Program-made: the position numbers and the translations under genes
Notes under the pieces: model-generated
Told to the model about the DNA's origin: nothing
Database searches by the model: none
What the model saw: only the letters and a program-made list of their open reading frames with translations
Source of the DNA: Oopsacas minuta
Taxonomy: Eukaryota > Porifera > Hexactinellida > Lyssacinosida > Leucopsacidae
Reading direction: 5' to 3'
Length of the DNA: 64,000 bases
Assembly (NCBI GenBank): GCA_024704765.1
Contig: JAKMXF010000347.1
Location: 124,001 to 188,000, forward strand
In this document: one piece after another, positions 20,374-32,800 of the stretch
Position numbering within the stretch: the first letter of the stretch is position 1
Layout of the letters: the number at the start of each line of letters is the position of its first letter

Positions 20374-23300
20374 TTAAGAAAGAAGGGGAGTATCATCCTT
20401 TGTATCCAGGATAAGTTCATCATCATCCTGATCACCACTCTCATAACGAGCAAACTCAGTACGTTGTGACGTGTTAGAAGGATTAGATATCATTAAATTT
20501 TCAGCCTGTATCATAGGATCATCTAGCGTAACTTCTTCATCATCTGCATTGAAATGAGTCAGTGTAGCGTAACGTTGTTTCCTTAGCTTGTTAGAACGAT
20601 ACAGGAAGAAGCCTAAACAGAACATAAATATTGCAAACACAATATTGAGTAGTAGTGACATCATGAGTATGACAACAAGAGAGAGTGGGGAATTAGATTG
20701 AGAAACAATATCAGTTGGTCGAACTGTAGGAGGATTAACAGCATCTCTTACTACGCTAACATCTACATAAGCTATAGAGCTGATTATAGATCCTTCATAA
20801 GAAAACCCATCTAGCTTAGCAGTAACAGAATCAACAGCACTATCAACAACTCTCTTTTGTTTGGAGCTAGATTTGAATAGAAAAGCAATAGAATTTTTAG
20901 AGAAACGTAGAGCAGAGATTACTTCACCTAGACCTGATAACTGTGTGTTGATACTCATTACAAGATATTCAAGGTCTTGAATAGTGAGAGTTGGAAAATA
21001 TTCTGATTCTATATCAATAATGAACGGAATAAGATCTGAATTAGAAGGACTGATAATATCCAATGGGAGAGAAGACATACCATACCCTTGTGACGTATTA
21101 GCTCGTAGATAGAATGTGTATTGGAATCCAGGCCATAGATTATCTAGCTTAGCGTCTCCAGTTGGTAGAAACTGGTTAGCATACGAATTGAGAACAGCTA
21201 CCTCTCCAATATACGATATAACCTGATAACCAAGTATTACTCCATTAGATTGGTCTGGAGGAGACCACGCTATTAGAACAGTATTATCAGGGGTGATACT
21301 GCTATCTATAATGTAAGGTGGACTAGGGACGCCCTCATCTGTTGTACCACGGTATGCAGCACTATGTGAACAGTACGTATTATCACTGCCCTTAGCTATA
21401 ACTACAATCTGATAGGTGTAAGCTCCATTCAAGTTAGATAGCTGAACTTCTTGCACGGCTAGTGACACATTCCTGAGGACACGTGCAGCAGGACAACACA
21501 TAAAACTATTGTCTGTATTACAACAAGAATCTACGTTTATATTAGAGCAATGACTGATGTCAATAATGTAGTAGAAATAAGCAGAGGTAGTAGTAGGAGG
21601 ATTCCATTTTACTTGCAATGAAGAAGCGCTTAGACTAGTAATCAATACTGAGTGTGGTGCATTGGGAGATGAGTATACTGTCTGTGCTGTTATAAGGGAG
21701 GAGTAGGGACCTGGTTTAAGAGTATCAGATCCTGCTCTTATCTGTAGAGAGTATAGAGAAGTAGTGAGGTTACAAAGAGTATCGGATTGTACATCTCCAT
21801 CAATATGTTTACTTAATTTAGCTGTTACACTCTGATAGTATGATACCTCGTAATAGTCAGGGTTAACGGGAATGAAGTTAGGATAGAGGAGAGGTGTCCA
21901 GGTCAGCAGCAGGCACTCACTGTTGTAGGGACGTGCTGTGAATTGAGAGGGCGCGTCAATTGTCAGTTTATTACCTGATAGTATACTGACAGGATCTGTG
22001 AGACTACCATACTTATCTGTGTCAGGCTCTATTTCAGCTGCTACTTGAAATGAATACAACACGCCATCACTCGGTGGAGTTAGTGTATACATTAATTTGC
22101 TTAGTTTTTGTGTAGAAAGATGAGTGCTGTCAGATATAAAGAGCTCAAACCTGGAAGCAGTAGAACCAGATGGAGCTGACCATGTAACAATAAGATTACC
22201 ATTAGAATTAGCTACCTGTAAATCACGTGGTGGAGGATCGTGTGTTTTAGCTGTGTTAGACACAACACTATCTGATATAGGTCCGTAATATGAGTCTGTG
22301 TATGCTCTAACTACAAATGTATACTCAGTAGAGGGTGACAAGTTAGGTACAATAAAGAAAGTAGTTTTTAGTAGTAAACCAGCTGACATGAAGCTACCTC
22401 CGTTCTCACTATACAGCACCTGGTAGCCTCTGATATTAACAGCTAACTGATCCCATTCTATTTGTACATAATATACACCAGTGTATTGTACGGTTAAACC
22501 TGTCACTTTCAAATTAGGATATACCTCTATAGATGTACAGACCACTGGAGTGATACTAACCGCGTTTTGGACATGCCAACACACATGCTTGGGGCCTGTA
22601 TCAGAGAAGGTGTAACTAGCTGCAGGAGACAGAGAAACAATAGAACCACCAGTTCCGAATAACCAAGTGTATGTTAGTGACCCGTAGTTATCTGAATTGC
22701 CCGGCTGGACAATAGAGTATTGCGTAGCTACATCAACAAACGTATAGGAAGGTGATACAATCGAGAATTCTGCAGAAGCAATAGAGTCTAATACAGTTAT
22801 CCGAGTAGAGTTAGTGCTTGTGAACATAAAGCTACTGACAGTAATATCTACTATATATGAGCTAGCTGTAGTGAATGTGTAGTTTAAGGAGTTCTGGAAT
22901 GAATGACTTATTGTATTGTCTATTCTCCATAAGAAAGTATGGTTAGTTTGATTTATCATTAATTCATCATAGAAGTGTGCGGTTAATAACACCTTCTGTC
23001 GAGTAGCTACAGTATACCAGATGGAATCAGCTACCACTCCCTGTCCATTAACACTAACAGAGAAACCTGTATTCTGTCCGGGACACGGGATTTCTACAGG
23101 AACGAACGGATCGTTAACTACATCTGTACATTTATCTCCTGCAATCTTCCTATACCCTCTCGTATGGAAATAAGAAGAACCGGGATAACAATCTAATGGC
23201 ACGAGAGAACCTGTACCCTCTCCGGTAAGCAGACACGTCTCATCATATTCATCAAGTGCGAAACCGAAATCACACTCATAGTCAATACGTGTACACGGAC

Positions 23301-25323
23301 AGAGATGACTTGTAATACGTCTAGAGTAGTCAATGCCTTGATTACAGTGACTCGTCACCTTCTTACGTTCAAAATCATAATGAGTACCCAGCAAGCATCC
23401 TCTATCTGGAATATCATCAGAGGGAGACCACTGATAGAAATCACTCCTTGTACATAAGGGCCCTAATAGATCCTTCAAATCCAGCTTAACTATTACCCAT
23501 TCTATTGGAGTAGTCAAGTTAACAGATCCGTATAGACTGACTACAGTTGTGTATTCTCCTGGCTCAGAAGTGATGCCCCATATTAAGAGACTCTGTTGCT
23601 CACTGAATATGTATCTCTGCCAATTCATTCCTTCATCCAAGCTGTAGTAGATAAAGTTAACATGTCCATGGTAGTATTTGTGAGCAGCTAGCATGAAACC
23701 ACCATGATCACCAAACGTATAGTACGTGAATCCAGGAAGTGCGCTTATCCATGTAGCACCAGCCGTGTTAGACACCATCAGGTCCCCGTAGAGGTATAAA
23801 TTCTTTCCGACAGAACCTGTGGCCATGATGAGTCCAGGTGTAGAGGATGCAGATAGAATAGGTTCAGTTTGGTATGTACGATATATGCTGGAGAATTGAG
23901 AAGCTAAATTGAGATAGCAGTCTGGAGGTTGACATGTTATGTTAGTGTTATCATACTTCAATTCAGGGGGTGTTAGTCTGTTCCATTCTCCTCCTTTATC
24001 GTAGCTAATGAGGGTTGTTAGGTAGCGACCTCCTACAGGTCCTACTGTCAACTGCGTAGCTATGTATATACCGCGTAGACCAGCAGCCTTGTGGAAGTCT
24101 AACAGCTTTGTGTTTCTAACTCTATACACCCAAGCGCTGGACACATCTGTAAGGTTAGGATCATGATATAATACTCTCTCTAGAGATAAGCTGAAACTAA
24201 TACCTCGTGACTCTGATATGTAGAGATTAGTGAGGTTATACTCGTGGTTAACTGCAACAATCAGCTGACCTTCACTCCCATCAGCTATGTAGTAGCTCCT
24301 CTCTAACAGGTTAGCCTGTCCCTCATACGGAGCAGAAGAGAACTCGGCTTCTAAGAACACACCCCCGTCAAATGATACCAGTAGAACCTTGGAATCAGGC
24401 GCATCATGTAATATCCTAACTGCATACATATACTCAGATGCTATATCGAACTCATAAACTAAGTATGGCAAGATAGGAGAGCTATATGATAGCTGTAGAT
24501 CAGTACGTGATATGTTATACTGTCCAGCTTGTGATACAGCTACGTAGATGGTATCATTCAGCCCAAATTCTGCTCCCCAATACACTCCTCCTATCCTGCT
24601 GTCAGGAAATAGAGTAGAGAAACTCTTCCAATTCTCTCCAAAGTCAAGGGAGAGATAAGCTTGCTCATCAGTCTCATCATAAGCAACAAGGATATTTCCA
24701 ATAGATGGGTGAGTGATGATATCAGAGGGAGTAAAGGTTAGAGGATGGTAATGAAATGTATTAGCTTCATCTTGTGACGTAAATATAGCTCTATCCTCTT
24801 GTGACACGAATAAGTAATCTCTATAATCATCAGGGCTGTCTATAAAATAATCTAGTCTTACATTTTTATGACTCTCACTGAGAAACAATTGTGCTTCATC
24901 AGTGAATGTAGTTCCATAATCATGAGAGACATACACAGCACTTGTACTATTGGTAGTTATAACGGAATCTCTGAATAACATCACCATGGTATCACTGTTA
25001 GATTTACCAGACCAGGAGATATACGCTAGATTGTGATTCTCTGAGAGCGTGACGTTTGTATTCTTTATCAAATTATTCTCTGTGACGTCATCGTCATTGA
25101 TTGTACGACGTGTTCTTTCGTGACTATGTTCGGCTGGTACCTGGGGAACATGAGGTAAATCTTCTGGATAAGAATTTATTTGTTGTTGTCTGTAAGATGG
25201 ATGTTGTAGGTATTTATAGAGAGAAGAATCTACGATCAATATCTGATTCTGTTTATCAAATTGAATCCCAGTAGTGAGTGCAAATAGGAGAGACAAGTAG
25301 AAGACGTAGAGATTCGTCTTCAT
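20374..25323 (-). CDS. VPS10-domain sorting receptor with PKD and FN3 repeats
   Basis: A 1,649-residue type I membrane protein. A signal peptide (1-20) is followed by a short propeptide ending in a furin-type RTRR (70-73). The VPS10 beta-propeller (about 90-615) shows repeated SYDKGGEW- and YSLDEGMNW-type Asp-box motifs and ends with a cysteine-rich 10CC segment (about 620-735). PKD-like repeats (about 760-945) and five FN3-like domains (about 950-1,430) come next. One transmembrane helix (about 1,544-1,570) precedes a 75-residue tail. The tail has an acidic stretch (GDQDDDELIL) and ends DDTPLLS, a DXXLL motif of the kind that binds GGA adaptors, so Golgi-endosome sorting is likely. Unlike SORL1 there are no LDL-receptor repeats; unlike SorCS there are FN3 domains. 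Intronless and intact. Confidence 0.9.
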   Translation of the reverse strand: MKTNLYVFYLSLLFALTTGIQFDKQNQILIVDSSLYKYLQHPSYRQQQINSYPEDLPHVPQVPAEHSHERTRRTINDDDVTENNLIKNTNVTLSENHNLAYISWSGKSNSDTMVMLFRDSVITTNSTSAVYVSHDYGTTFTDEAQLFLSESHKNVRLDYFIDSPDDYRDYLFVSQEDRAIFTSQDEANTFHYHPLTFTPSDIITHPSIGNILVAYDETDEQAYLSLDFGENWKSFSTLFPDSRIGGVYWGAEFGLNDTIYVAVSQAGQYNISRTDLQLSYSSPILPYLVYEFDIASEYMYAVRILHDAPDSKVLLVSFDGGVFLEAEFSSAPYEGQANLLERSYYIADGSEGQLIVAVNHEYNLTNLYISESRGISFSLSLERVLYHDPNLTDVSSAWVYRVRNTKLLDFHKAAGLRGIYIATQLTVGPVGGRYLTTLISYDKGGEWNRLTPPELKYDNTNITCQPPDCYLNLASQFSSIYRTYQTEPILSASSTPGLIMATGSVGKNLYLYGDLMVSNTAGATWISALPGFTYYTFGDHGGFMLAAHKYYHGHVNFIYYSLDEGMNWQRYIFSEQQSLLIWGITSEPGEYTTVVSLYGSVNLTTPIEWVIVKLDLKDLLGPLCTRSDFYQWSPSDDIPDRGCLLGTHYDFERKKVTSHCNQGIDYSRRITSHLCPCTRIDYECDFGFALDEYDETCLLTGEGTGSLVPLDCYPGSSYFHTRGYRKIAGDKCTDVVNDPFVPVEIPCPGQNTGFSVSVNGQGVVADSIWYTVATRQKVLLTAHFYDELMINQTNHTFLWRIDNTISHSFQNSLNYTFTTASSYIVDITVSSFMFTSTNSTRITVLDSIASAEFSIVSPSYTFVDVATQYSIVQPGNSDNYGSLTYTWLFGTGGSIVSLSPAASYTFSDTGPKHVCWHVQNAVSITPVVCTSIEVYPNLKVTGLTVQYTGVYYVQIEWDQLAVNIRGYQVLYSENGGSFMSAGLLLKTTFFIVPNLSPSTEYTFVVRAYTDSYYGPISDSVVSNTAKTHDPPPRDLQVANSNGNLIVTWSAPSGSTASRFELFISDSTHLSTQKLSKLMYTLTPPSDGVLYSFQVAAEIEPDTDKYGSLTDPVSILSGNKLTIDAPSQFTARPYNSECLLLTWTPLLYPNFIPVNPDYYEVSYYQSVTAKLSKHIDGDVQSDTLCNLTTSLYSLQIRAGSDTLKPGPYSSLITAQTVYSSPNAPHSVLITSLSASSLQVKWNPPTTTSAYFYYIIDISHCSNINVDSCCNTDNSFMCCPAARVLRNVSLAVQEVQLSNLNGAYTYQIVVIAKGSDNTYCSHSAAYRGTTDEGVPSPPYIIDSSITPDNTVLIAWSPPDQSNGVILGYQVISYIGEVAVLNSYANQFLPTGDAKLDNLWPGFQYTFYLRANTSQGYGMSSLPLDIISPSNSDLIPFIIDIESEYFPTLTIQDLEYLVMSINTQLSGLGEVISALRFSKNSIAFLFKSSSKQKRVVDSAVDSVTAKLDGFSYEGSIISSIAYVDVSVVRDAVNPPTVRPTDIVSQSNSPLSLVVILMMSLLLNIVFAIFMFCLGFFLYRSNKLRKQRYATLTHFNADDEEVTLDDPMIQAENLMISNPSNTSQRTEFARYESGDQDDDELILDTKDDTPLLS

Positions 25324-26829
25324 AGCTACACATATAGAATAAATAAGTTCCTAACCAGCAATCTGGTCACTACAGAATAAAGGTAGTGTTTGTATTCTTG
25401 AAAAACATAATTTCATTATTTTGCTATGAAACAATAGGAACCTAATTAATGACATCATTCACGTCAAACATGCTGTAGGCGTAACCAAGGGGTTGCTGAC
25501 AAGTGACAAATGCTAGCGATTTAGGGATCCAAGAGTCCCATAAACGGTAGCGATTTAGGGACGTGGATCCCCAAATCGCTCTTACACCGGTACAAGTGCT
25601 ACTCCCAAAAGTATTAGCAAGTGAAATTCGTGCAAATATGACTCACGAAAAGGAACAGGCGAACTAACTTCACTATATACAATAATAATTGAAACTGAAT
25701 ACTGAAAGATTTTTATGAAAAACTGTCTGTCTGATTTCGAATACTACACTAACTTATAAATGCAAAATGTGTTAGTTTATATACCAAGAAGTTTGCATTA
25801 AGTAATGCTTATTGACCATCAATTAGTGTTTAATGGTAACTCTTCAAGGAATCTAGACCGATAACTAATTAGAATGGTAAATGATTTTTAGCACAAAATT
25901 ACTTTGACAGGATTATCTGTAAGAATTTCAAGGAAGTCTGGCCTGCAATCTATACATACTAGGCCTAGGAATAAATACAAAGCTATAGTTACTAACATAG
26001 CCTCAAATATTAGTGGATTGAAAATAACAATTATAAGAGATTGTAAGTATTTTTTATTTATGAGCTGGAGGGACCAATAAATTGAGCATACAGACTATTA
26101 CTTAATCTGATCTCTTTTTGAGGTAATTACTTGAGTGAATATAATCTTTTAGAATAGTCCAGCAGTAGTAGCTTTATTAAAATGTAATAATTTATATAAA
26201 TATATTCAATCTATCTGCTCAAAAGTGAGCAAGATTCTTCTACGATTGCCAGGCAACATTCATACACATGTGGTGCATGGTGGTCTTAGCACAACTCCAC
26301 AGTGTGGCAATATGGGGAAATAGGCATATTTTCAAAAACATATTTCAATTCATTTTTCGAATTTTCTCCATAGTTCAATTAGTACGAAAATATCATTGCC
26401 AGCATTAGAAGCAGTTAGGAATCCTAACTACGCACAACTTGTTATGTGTTTCTAATAATAGATTTGTACTTTTTTTTGGGTGTCTAGTTTGGCCCTCCCA
26501 AAGTTATATTTTTGAATTTTTTTTCATTGATTGCAGTGTAGCATCTCATATTTGACAAAATTTGACAAAATGTTATTAATATAACGTAATGTCAATATTT
26601 AGCCAACTGAGTTAACTTGTCCTTGTTTTTGCAATATCTTTTACTGTGAATATCATTAGGTATAACAGAAACTATAAGACAGTTACATTATTCTTCAGTA
26701 AATCCAATTTACTATTTGATACATTTAATAATTGTAAACCTTTATAGTTTCTGCTCACTAAAATTGATGAGTAAATACCAAATTCATTATGTTGCTATAA
26801 TTAAGTTAATATTAATTTTTTCTGTCTAG
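25324..26829. other. Divergent promoter interval between two strand blocks
   Basis: All genes to the left are on the minus strand and all genes to the right on the plus strand, so this 1.5 kb must carry both 5' regions. A small inverted repeat lies at 25,515-25,580. The right end (about 26,815-26,829) is a pyrimidine-rich tract ending in AG, which looks like a splice acceptor for the LRRK-like gene. An upstream non-coding exon may therefore lie here, though I cannot place it. Confidence 0.5.
25515..25580. repeat. Short inverted and direct repeat of AGCGATTTAGGGATCC
   Basis: The word occurs at 25,515-25,530, again in part at 25,549-25,561, and inverted at 25,565-25,580 (15 of 16 bases). It is probably a tiny foldback remnant. 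Confidence 0.75.
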
Positions 26830-26845
26830 GTTCTACGTTGTGGTA

Positions 26846-29800
26846 ATGAGTATTAACGATATTAACGAGTGGTGTAGAAATGGAAATATTCAGCAGCTTA
26901 AACGCATGCATGAGAGAGGGGCATTAATCAGAAACCTAAACAACAGCACTGGCGTATACGGTTATAAGCCTCTACACGTGGCAGCTGCTAAGAATCAAAG
27001 AGATGTAATAGAATACCTATTGAGTATTGATGATCCAAGGAACCATATTGAAGGTAGAGCAAGCAGTAACTACACGCCTCTACACCTGGCAGTATCTTTT
27101 GTGAATATTAATTGTGTAGAAGTATTATTAAGCCACAATTCAGACACAGAAGCTAAAGATATTTATGGGAAAACTCCGCTAAACATTGCAATAGAGAATG
27201 ATAGCAAAAAGATTATTATCATATTGAAGAAAGAGAGTAAGTCACATATTTATATCCTAGCAAGCCCTCGGCTGGTAGTTTTGTACCTCGAGGATATCAT
27301 TTAACCGATATTTTCTGATTTATCTATTTATATGACATTTCGGAATTGCGAAATTCGAATTCAAAAAGCACAACCTTTCTTAACAAAACAAAGAGAACTA
27401 ACAAGCAAGCAAACAAACAAACAAACAAACAAATATACACAGAAGAAATAAGAGTTAATGAATTATGTTAATACTCGCGGATTTCGTCTGCTCGCGAAAA
27501 TTGGAATCAGCATACTCGATTACCCGAGTATAATTGTTTACTTTTCCTATATCGTCAGCAGAAAGATATGTACACAGATCGTCTTCCTCTATTATTATAA
27601 TACAAATTATATAAACAAAAAAACAAAAAACAAACAAACACACCTACACACAATAATTGAGTTTTAATAATATTAATATAATCTCTTAATAAACTAAGCC
27701 TTATTTTTTGAATATTCTTCTCCTTTTAGGGTTAAATCGTACAATTTTAATCTACATTGATATTCCACCAGAAGATACAGCTGGGAAAGATGGGATACAC
27801 AAACAAATCCGTGAATTAATGGACGATATTCGCACTAACCACAAGAAGGATATGGAAGCAGCATTCAAGAAGGCAATCGAAATTACTCTTTCGAAACTAA
27901 AGAAAATGGAGAACCCACGTATTACAAACGGAATTGACATTTTGGGGATGATCATAATTACAAACCGCATGGTCGTCTATCTGGACAACATAGAATTCTG
28001 TTCAGATGCTAAGAATCTTTACATATTTGGTTGGTATCTAACACTCATAAGAGCAATTAACTATGACGCGAAAGAGGTAATTCACTGCCTTTTAAATATG
28101 AAAACTATTACCCTTCAAAATTCACATATCCATCCAGAATTCTTTCCTCATATAAGAAAGAGCAAAATTAACGACATGATTGAATATATCAAGCCAAATT
28201 GGGAGAGTATCAAAATTTCGCTCAAATTTCCGATTCGAATCGCGAATGCTTATAACTCTCACAACGTATCACAATATTTGGAATGGATACTACCACAACA
28301 CGGCATTTCAACATGGTGTGTAAAGCACCAATGTAATCCAGCTCAATTCATTCCAGAAGAACGTGATCATTCATGTGATATCATTACTTTTGTCAACTGG
28401 TCTCATTTGAAAGTAGCTAAGTTGCCTCCTAAAGTCTTTGAAGGTCCTTTACCAAATGTTGAAAAACTAAGTCTTTCAAATAATGTTCTTAGGTGTGTCC
28501 CTCGTCAGTTAATTCACTTTAAGTCCATGCAATACTTAAATTTATCATATAATAATATAACTACCATGATTCCTTGTCAGCTTCTAGCGCTAGATTCCTT
28601 GAAAAAATTAGATTTCTCGCATAACCAGATAACAAATATCTCACCGAACCAAAATGAAGGCAGTTTACTTTGCCAAAGTTTGGAAAAACTCATTCTATCG
28701 CACAATAATTTTAGGGAAATACGAAACGACTTTTCAATGCCAAATTTATCCCTCATTGATCTGTCAAACAACCAACTAAAGAATTTTCCGGTATTCCTTT
28801 CGAATTCTATCACATTATGTGAGTTAAAACTTACAAAAAATCCTAATCTTAAGAGTTTGCCAGGATTCCTGGGAGATTTTGAACACCTTAATGACATCGA
28901 AATCGATCTCAAAAATTTCTCTCCTGCACTCTCAGTTAATACAAACAGGGATAATATTGCGAGAGATATAAAGAAATGCTTGACAGGTGGTCGTCACATA
29001 AACGCATTAAAAGTGTTCTGTATAGGTGATAATGAGAGCATCAAGGTAGATTTCTTGAGAAGGTTGATGAATGAGAGAGATTTCCCTAGGTGTGACCTGG
29101 ATATACCACTGCACACTTTCAATTGGGAAAACGCAAGTATTAATGGAGGAAACATTACAATTTGGAATGTACGAAATAAAAATATCGAAGTCACGTCTAA
29201 AGTGCTAAAGAATATTAGCGAACTAAGATCTGTAATATATCTGGTAGTTGATGCCGAAAAAGGTCCAGGAGAACATGTGAAAAAGTGGGTTACAGAGATA
29301 ATTAAAATCAACGATTCATACTGGAAGTACGATTGGATAAGCTGTGTTAATGTTGTCACACTCGGATCTGCAGAAAAAAGCATTACTAAAAGCATGAAAA
29401 TCTGCGAATATGATTTCACGTTATACACAGAAAGCCAAATTCGACAGGTTAGAGAAGAAATTTGCTACAATAAATATAAATCCATCGTCTCTTTCAGGGA
29501 AAACAGGATTAATATCACTATTGAAGAAGAAATGATATGCTCTGATTACAATCAAATTTATCAAAGTTTTCTTGGACTAATATCAAAGAATAAGCTCAGT
29601 GAATTACGTGACCCCATTGTAGATAAAGAAAAATTTATAGGATATTTTAAAGAAACACCAGAATACGAAACTGTTCAGTTGTTAGAAACCACAGGTCGTA
29701 TTGTGGAGCTGCTAAAATTGTTAGAACGATTCGGTCTCATTGTGTATCTTGATGAGATACGGGACACACCGATTGTACTCAAGCCCTGCGCCCTTTACAA

Positions 29801-32800
29801 CAGCCTTATCAAAATAGTAACAGAAGATTTGTCCTATCAAAAACTTGGACTATTCTCAATGCAAAAATTCATTACTTACATAAAAACTGAGCCACCATCA
29901 ATAATTATATTCCAAAACACTTATAGCTATATGCTACTTCTAAGGAAGTTGAATCTAATAATGGTATTGTCGAAGCAATATTTTATTGTACCTTCTAAAC
30001 TCCCGAGTATTCAAAAGGAAATTAATATTGACCATGAATTTAGACCATCTTGGAAAACAACTCCAGTTGAAGAAGATGGTATAGATTATAATCATCGAAT
30101 ATTTCTTTTAAAACATATGTCTCGTGAATATTGCAATGAATTAATTGCTGATATTCTCTATGAAACTCCAATTCTCAGTGCTATAGTAACTAACAAACCT
30201 ATGCAACCAAATGACCTTATATTTAATAACAAGCCTTCGGAGAAGATTAATCCAACAATTTTCTCTGGTATCGAGCCAGCAAGAAGCCGGGCACATTCTT
30301 CAGATGATTTTGAATTGGTATCTAATGACAATAGCAGAACTGTTCAAGTTTGGAAAAACAATCTCTTATATGTTGATTCCAAAAATGCAATTAAACTACT
30401 AGTCAGAGAATATTCTGGTGGAAACGGAAAGGGCATTGAAATCGTTACAGCTAGAGATCCTTTAAAATTAGGAGATTCATTTCTTTTTAGGGTAAAAACG
30501 AGTATTTATCAGACATTTCTTGGTTTAGATGTTGTCGACCTTCTGGCTGTTCCTTACAAGCAGTTGAGAGATGAGAAAAATCCATATTTAATCGATTCAT
30601 TTTACAAATATGCAAATTTGAGAAGTAATGTTAGATGTTGCGTAAGTTCTGGCTCCATTAGTAAAGAGGCTCTAATGACCTTTGCACCGGAACTCTCCAT
30701 TGATCACAGTTACAATGGAATGAAGTTTCAGAATATACCTTATCAACCGAACGATCTGAGTACCAAACTTGGAGGTAAAAATAGTTGTGTGTACAGAGGT
30801 AGGTTTCAGAACGAATTAGTGGCGGTGAAAGAGTTCAGGTATGATCTTGGCAATTCAAAATTGCGTGTTCGTCATGAAATGCTAAAAGAAGCTAAATTGT
30901 TATCAGAGTATAGACATTCTTGTCTGATTAACATTATTGGAGTTTCCTCTGCCTCTTTATCTAGATGTTTTATAGTGTTAAAACTGGCACCATTTGGAGA
31001 GTTAGGGTCTTTTCTCAAGAAAAACAATCCTCTTAAGCCTCGTATCCTCTACTTCCGGTTTACTCAACAAATTGCAGCAGGACTTGATTTCCTACACACA
31101 CATATAAAAGACGTTCCATTAATTCATCACGATTTGAAGCCGGAGAATATACTGGTGATTTCTGATCAAGTTGATGCTTACGTCAATGTTAAAATAGCAG
31201 ATTTAAACATGTCAAAAAACAGAGCTGGTGTAGATGGGACTACAGGGTACCGAGCCCCTGAAATAGTGTCACATCATGCAATGGTTACTCATGACTATAA
31301 ACTTGATGTGTATTCATTCGCATTAGTGTTGGTTAATCTAATATCCCATAGAATTCCATTTATTCATATGAATGTAGCAGATACCAGCCTAACAGTAAGA
31401 AAGCTACGCCCAGTGTTAAATTGGCAATACTACTTCGAGAATGGCATGGTCTCTCTTCTCCCAATCATACAAGCCTGTTGGAACCATCAGCCACAGGATC
31501 GACCGGATATGAAACCGGTATTAAACGCAGTATCCTCGCCTTCTCTACAATTCCTGTTTTCAAACAGATCTCTCCCGACTAATTCTAGCTACAACCCGAT
31601 GGCATCATGTGCTATACGAATTACAGAAAAAAAAGAACATCTATGCTATGCTTTCTCGACAACATACGAAGGATCAGCATTCTATACCAAGATATGTCTT
31701 TATGACGTAGCCAATAATCAAATTACAGAGAGATCATTTGAAGAATTTTACAGAAATAAAGTACTCATGCAAATGCACTCTCATAAGTACAATGTTGTTC
31801 TAACTCTACAAGGAACGAACCAAAAGGATGAACTAGTATGTTATATGGTACAATATAGTAATTTTATCGGGTCTGAGATGAATTTAGTTAATAGGGTGGA
31901 ACTTCCAAGATATATATTCCTAGTCCAAGCCATGTGTATAGACGATAACAGGATCTATTTAGCATTGAGCACCAGCATTTATATTTTCAAAATAGATACT
32001 CTTGAGGAGGAGGCAGAAATTATTGTTGAGAATGACATACAGTGTATGCTATCATTAGGTAACGAATTGTGGGTATCAACACAGCCTTACCTCATTGAAA
32101 AAATTCCGTCTCTCAAGATTAGAATTTTTGATAAAGGAGAATTAAAGCAAAGTTTTGCAATTAAAGAAGACATGGACAATCTGACGTGTATAGGCCAGAT
32201 GGTACCGACAAACCAAGAAAAACGAGATGTACATCAAGCACAACAACAGGTCTGGTGTCTGGACTCATCCAAGCCAATAGTATTTATCTTCGATTCAGGA
32301 GAGAATAAATTTTCTGTTGGAGCTATTGATTTGAACAAATACCTGCCAGATGAAGCTAAATATTCTCACGAGCTAGGAGAGAAGTACAACTATAAGAACA
32401 CAAAGATTTGTCCATCAACCAATACAATGTGGATCTCTACACAGCATGGCTATATATTCATTTTCTCCACAGGTACACAGACACAGGAATTAATCGTGAC
32501 ATTAAATGTGTTTCTTGGTCCGATCGTGTTCCTAACTCCGATCGAGATTGCCAGAGGCAGCATGGTGGCTTGTTGTGGAGAGGTAATTAGATAAGAGTTT
32601 TTATTATTAATAATGCGTACGTAAATATTATACGACATTGTAGCAACATATTACAAAGAGGTTGCTACATTTTCGTAGAAACATATGGTGCTATAAAATT
32701 GATATGTACATATAACAAATTGAATAATATTTTTTGCAAACCAAAATTTGAAATATATAATTCTGTGTATTTCTTAGGATTTCGTACATCCATTCTATAA

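Noticed and set aside
478-25323. Bacterial contamination or horizontal transfer as the reason for intronless genes
   Set aside because: The products are typical animal proteins (OGA, AGL, VPS10 receptor, CaaX-tailed DNAJA), and the spacers carry hAT MITEs shared with the intron-bearing region.
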